Source of the DNA: Bin5 sp965221145
GTDB taxonomy: Bacteria; Chloroflexota; Anaerolineae; Caldilineales; Caldilineaceae
Direction: 5' to 3'
Assembly (NCBI GenBank): GCA_965221145.1
Contig: OZ244877.1
Span: forward strand, 2,480,001 to 2,544,000
Length of the DNA: 64,000 nt
Shown here: piece after piece, positions 63,801 to 64,000 of the stretch
How the letters are laid out: each line of letters starts with the position of its first letter
Numbering within the stretch: the stretch's first letter is position 1
Made by a program: the position numbers and the translations under genes
Notes under the pieces: model-generated
Database searches by the model: none
Seen by the model: only the letters and a program-made list of their open reading frames with translations
What the model was told of the DNA's origin: nothing

Positions 63801-64000
63801 CTTCCGGCGGTGGTACGCAGACCTTCATGCTGGCGGCTATCGACAAGCGCGTCAAGGTGGCCGCGCCGGTCAACAGAATCTCGGCGCATTACCAGGGCGG
63901 GTGCATGTGCGAAAATGCCCCAAACCTGCGCCTGGATGGCTGCGATGTGGAATTTGCCGCGATGATGGCGCCACGCCCCCTGCTCATGGTCTCCGCCACG
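60863..64000 (+). CDS. Glycoside-hydrolase-like protein fused to an acetyl-xylan-esterase-like domain, 3' end outside the window
   Basis: The frame is open from ATG 60863 to the window end (1,046 codons). Residues 1 to about 750 parallel the 57.4-kb protein (ICGDQYLDEPARLYRRIREL, LDGIAWHEPIKMAYNQGHA, RVVFLGPPPTQL). From about residue 785 an alpha/beta hydrolase follows: RILVSAGLWPMPERRALNP, ENVYFESTPGFFVTGNLYRP, CPHGHFRDGR, and the nucleophile elbow TGASGGGTQ with Ser981. Such domains deacetylate sugars in acetyl xylan esterase/prolyl-oligopeptidase-like families. The joint has no frameshift. A two-step enzyme (glycosidase plus deacetylation) is the likely reading. Confidence 0.75.
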   Translation, partial: MFGQAISIICGDQYLDEPARLYRRIRELQGSPFHYVQLVPWNTKYPIDHPLVMEVVETAVQVAHECGLRAGLTIAANALSEFWHPFLLERPDAFERAVIQLQTEVREGRIETAAPKVFAFPQIDSRNEWLTWPVFGGVLGAFTRTADGTWERVALRDVEAIHQGFQEPGLERLYARDLPHGTRRRLQRRIRAAVDLPDGTDVLLYAAWDHRGACDISHPAMKAQFRRMLTAYRRVPLDGIAWHEPIKMAYNQGHAMGPFYLDRYRQEYGRELVEELVLLDEDDPRGRHVVVRLAHGRLIGRIVQELIDMMCATARELWGEEVFIGNQCMWQGGGSITDLRANGGDYFALHRNMSAAYVNTAWGDSPRTSYYTDILAASMRKRHPSSRCYSMSMGWDPGDMPEPVSYYNRVMAMLRVNWNCMGYGDGGGPTPHLFPHDSAWHVAQEGAHLIEACDRLLGRLERRPSLGVWHGVEGMLGAQHWTNWLAKAAYLNLSQTFVENNLAFDFIPTEAIEAAVVVDGRAQMHKDAYATLLVPYAATMTPRMWEQLQAFIAAGVRVVFLGPPPTQLTDGTPILAQFSELISSDIQSERAYWQAFEQQYGRIESAAREPYVFAPLPTVADERYIRDAEGHSIAVKGLRENVVYMPASSPAGLLLTLVGEKESGKVEAVDASMLWQLYEDGDEQCLILCARRGRVLVGSVRFAGRTITLSGGARLAMIHQDSRGAIRCAAEGSTTVEVDGRPIDVAWLSVADGSPRGEEQELTLEPGPDRVSIAQDSRTQVRHQHMVCALPTYATRDSWEARAEQLRRRILVSAGLWPMPERRALNPHITGRIEHEDYTIENVYFESTPGFFVTGNLYRPLGRQGPCPGIVCPHGHFRDGRLTHGDGCSVPARCISFARQGYVAFAYDMIGYNDSALQTPEMVGHMDGKPLYRKSVLFDRRGFLWGISLMGMQLWNSIRVVDFLLSLPDVDPQRIACTGASGGGTQTFMLAAIDKRVKVAAPVNRISAHYQGGCMCENAPNLRLDGCDVEFAAMMAPRPLLMVSAT

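Noticed and set aside
1..64000. CRISPR array, tRNA or rRNA genes
   Set aside because: No regularly spaced repeats, no cloverleaf with a convincing anticodon arm and no rRNA core sequence were noticed. A covariance-model search would be needed to exclude a tRNA formally.

Overview
The window looks like a chromosomal stretch of a GC-rich, free-living heterotroph, most likely a Chloroflexota (Caldilineae-type) bacterium. The basis is composition plus gene content: lipoprotein leaders ending LAAC followed by QPVA, Tat-type solute-binding lipoproteins with SRRxFL, many carbohydrate ABC importers, five phytanoyl-CoA dioxygenase (PhyH) family genes, and a GCGGGCG-AGA-CGCCCGC palindromic repeat. The taxonomic call is inference; the window has no rRNA or other phylogenetic marker, and I found no tRNA, rRNA or CRISPR array.

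Layout. 0-1.6 kb: HpaI-type aldolase and PhyH operon (minus strand). 1.6-3.6 kb: AT-richer accessory patch with a DUF3644-like remnant, an FRG-TPR protein and a RelE/ParE-type toxin-antitoxin pair. 3.7-10.2 kb: ferritin-like protein, then a PfkB sugar kinase with a three-gene ABC importer (binding protein, two LplB/YtcP-type permeases). 10.3-17.4 kb: PhyH, a degraded glycoside hydrolase, a GH127-like and a GH95/DUF5703-like protein, and L-rhamnose mutarotase. 17.4-20.1 kb: second accessory island: a 236-bp IS66-like MITE, a DUF4276 + AAA ATPase pair, a truncated HEPN gene and its MNT nucleotidyltransferase. 20.2-26.6 kb: two tandem paralogous CUT1 sugar importers. 26.7-37.7 kb: a deacetylase lipoprotein, then a catabolic operon (CocE hydrolase, ceramidase-like, HMGL-type lyase/synthase, sulfatase), and Gfo/Idh, epimerase and SDR enzymes. 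Between the sulfatase and Gfo/Idh genes lies a 243-bp inverted-repeat element that truncates an old gene.

37.6-42.8 kb: third accessory island, a compact four-gene operon with its own promoter: an uncharacterised protein, an ATPase-like paralogue without Walker A, a BrxD-like ATPase and an SNF2 (BrxHI-like) helicase. This is the best candidate for an undescribed defence system here. 42.9-48.0 kb: sugar isomerase, a VOC-VOC-DUF6081 fusion, two SDRs and PhyH. 48.2-50.2 kb: an MFS gene broken by one in-frame TAG, then P450/aldolase gene debris. 50.2-64 kb: PhyH, a binding-protein/NHL-Yip1/DUF5696 operon, and two paralogous large glycoside-hydrolase-like genes. The second is fused to an acetyl-xylan-esterase-like domain and runs off the window.

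Taken together, most of the window is a mosaic of importers, glycosidases, sulfatase, deacetylase/esterase and sugar oxidoreductases suited to deoxy- or sulfated sugar-rich polysaccharides. Three defence-type islands and several decayed genes interrupt it.
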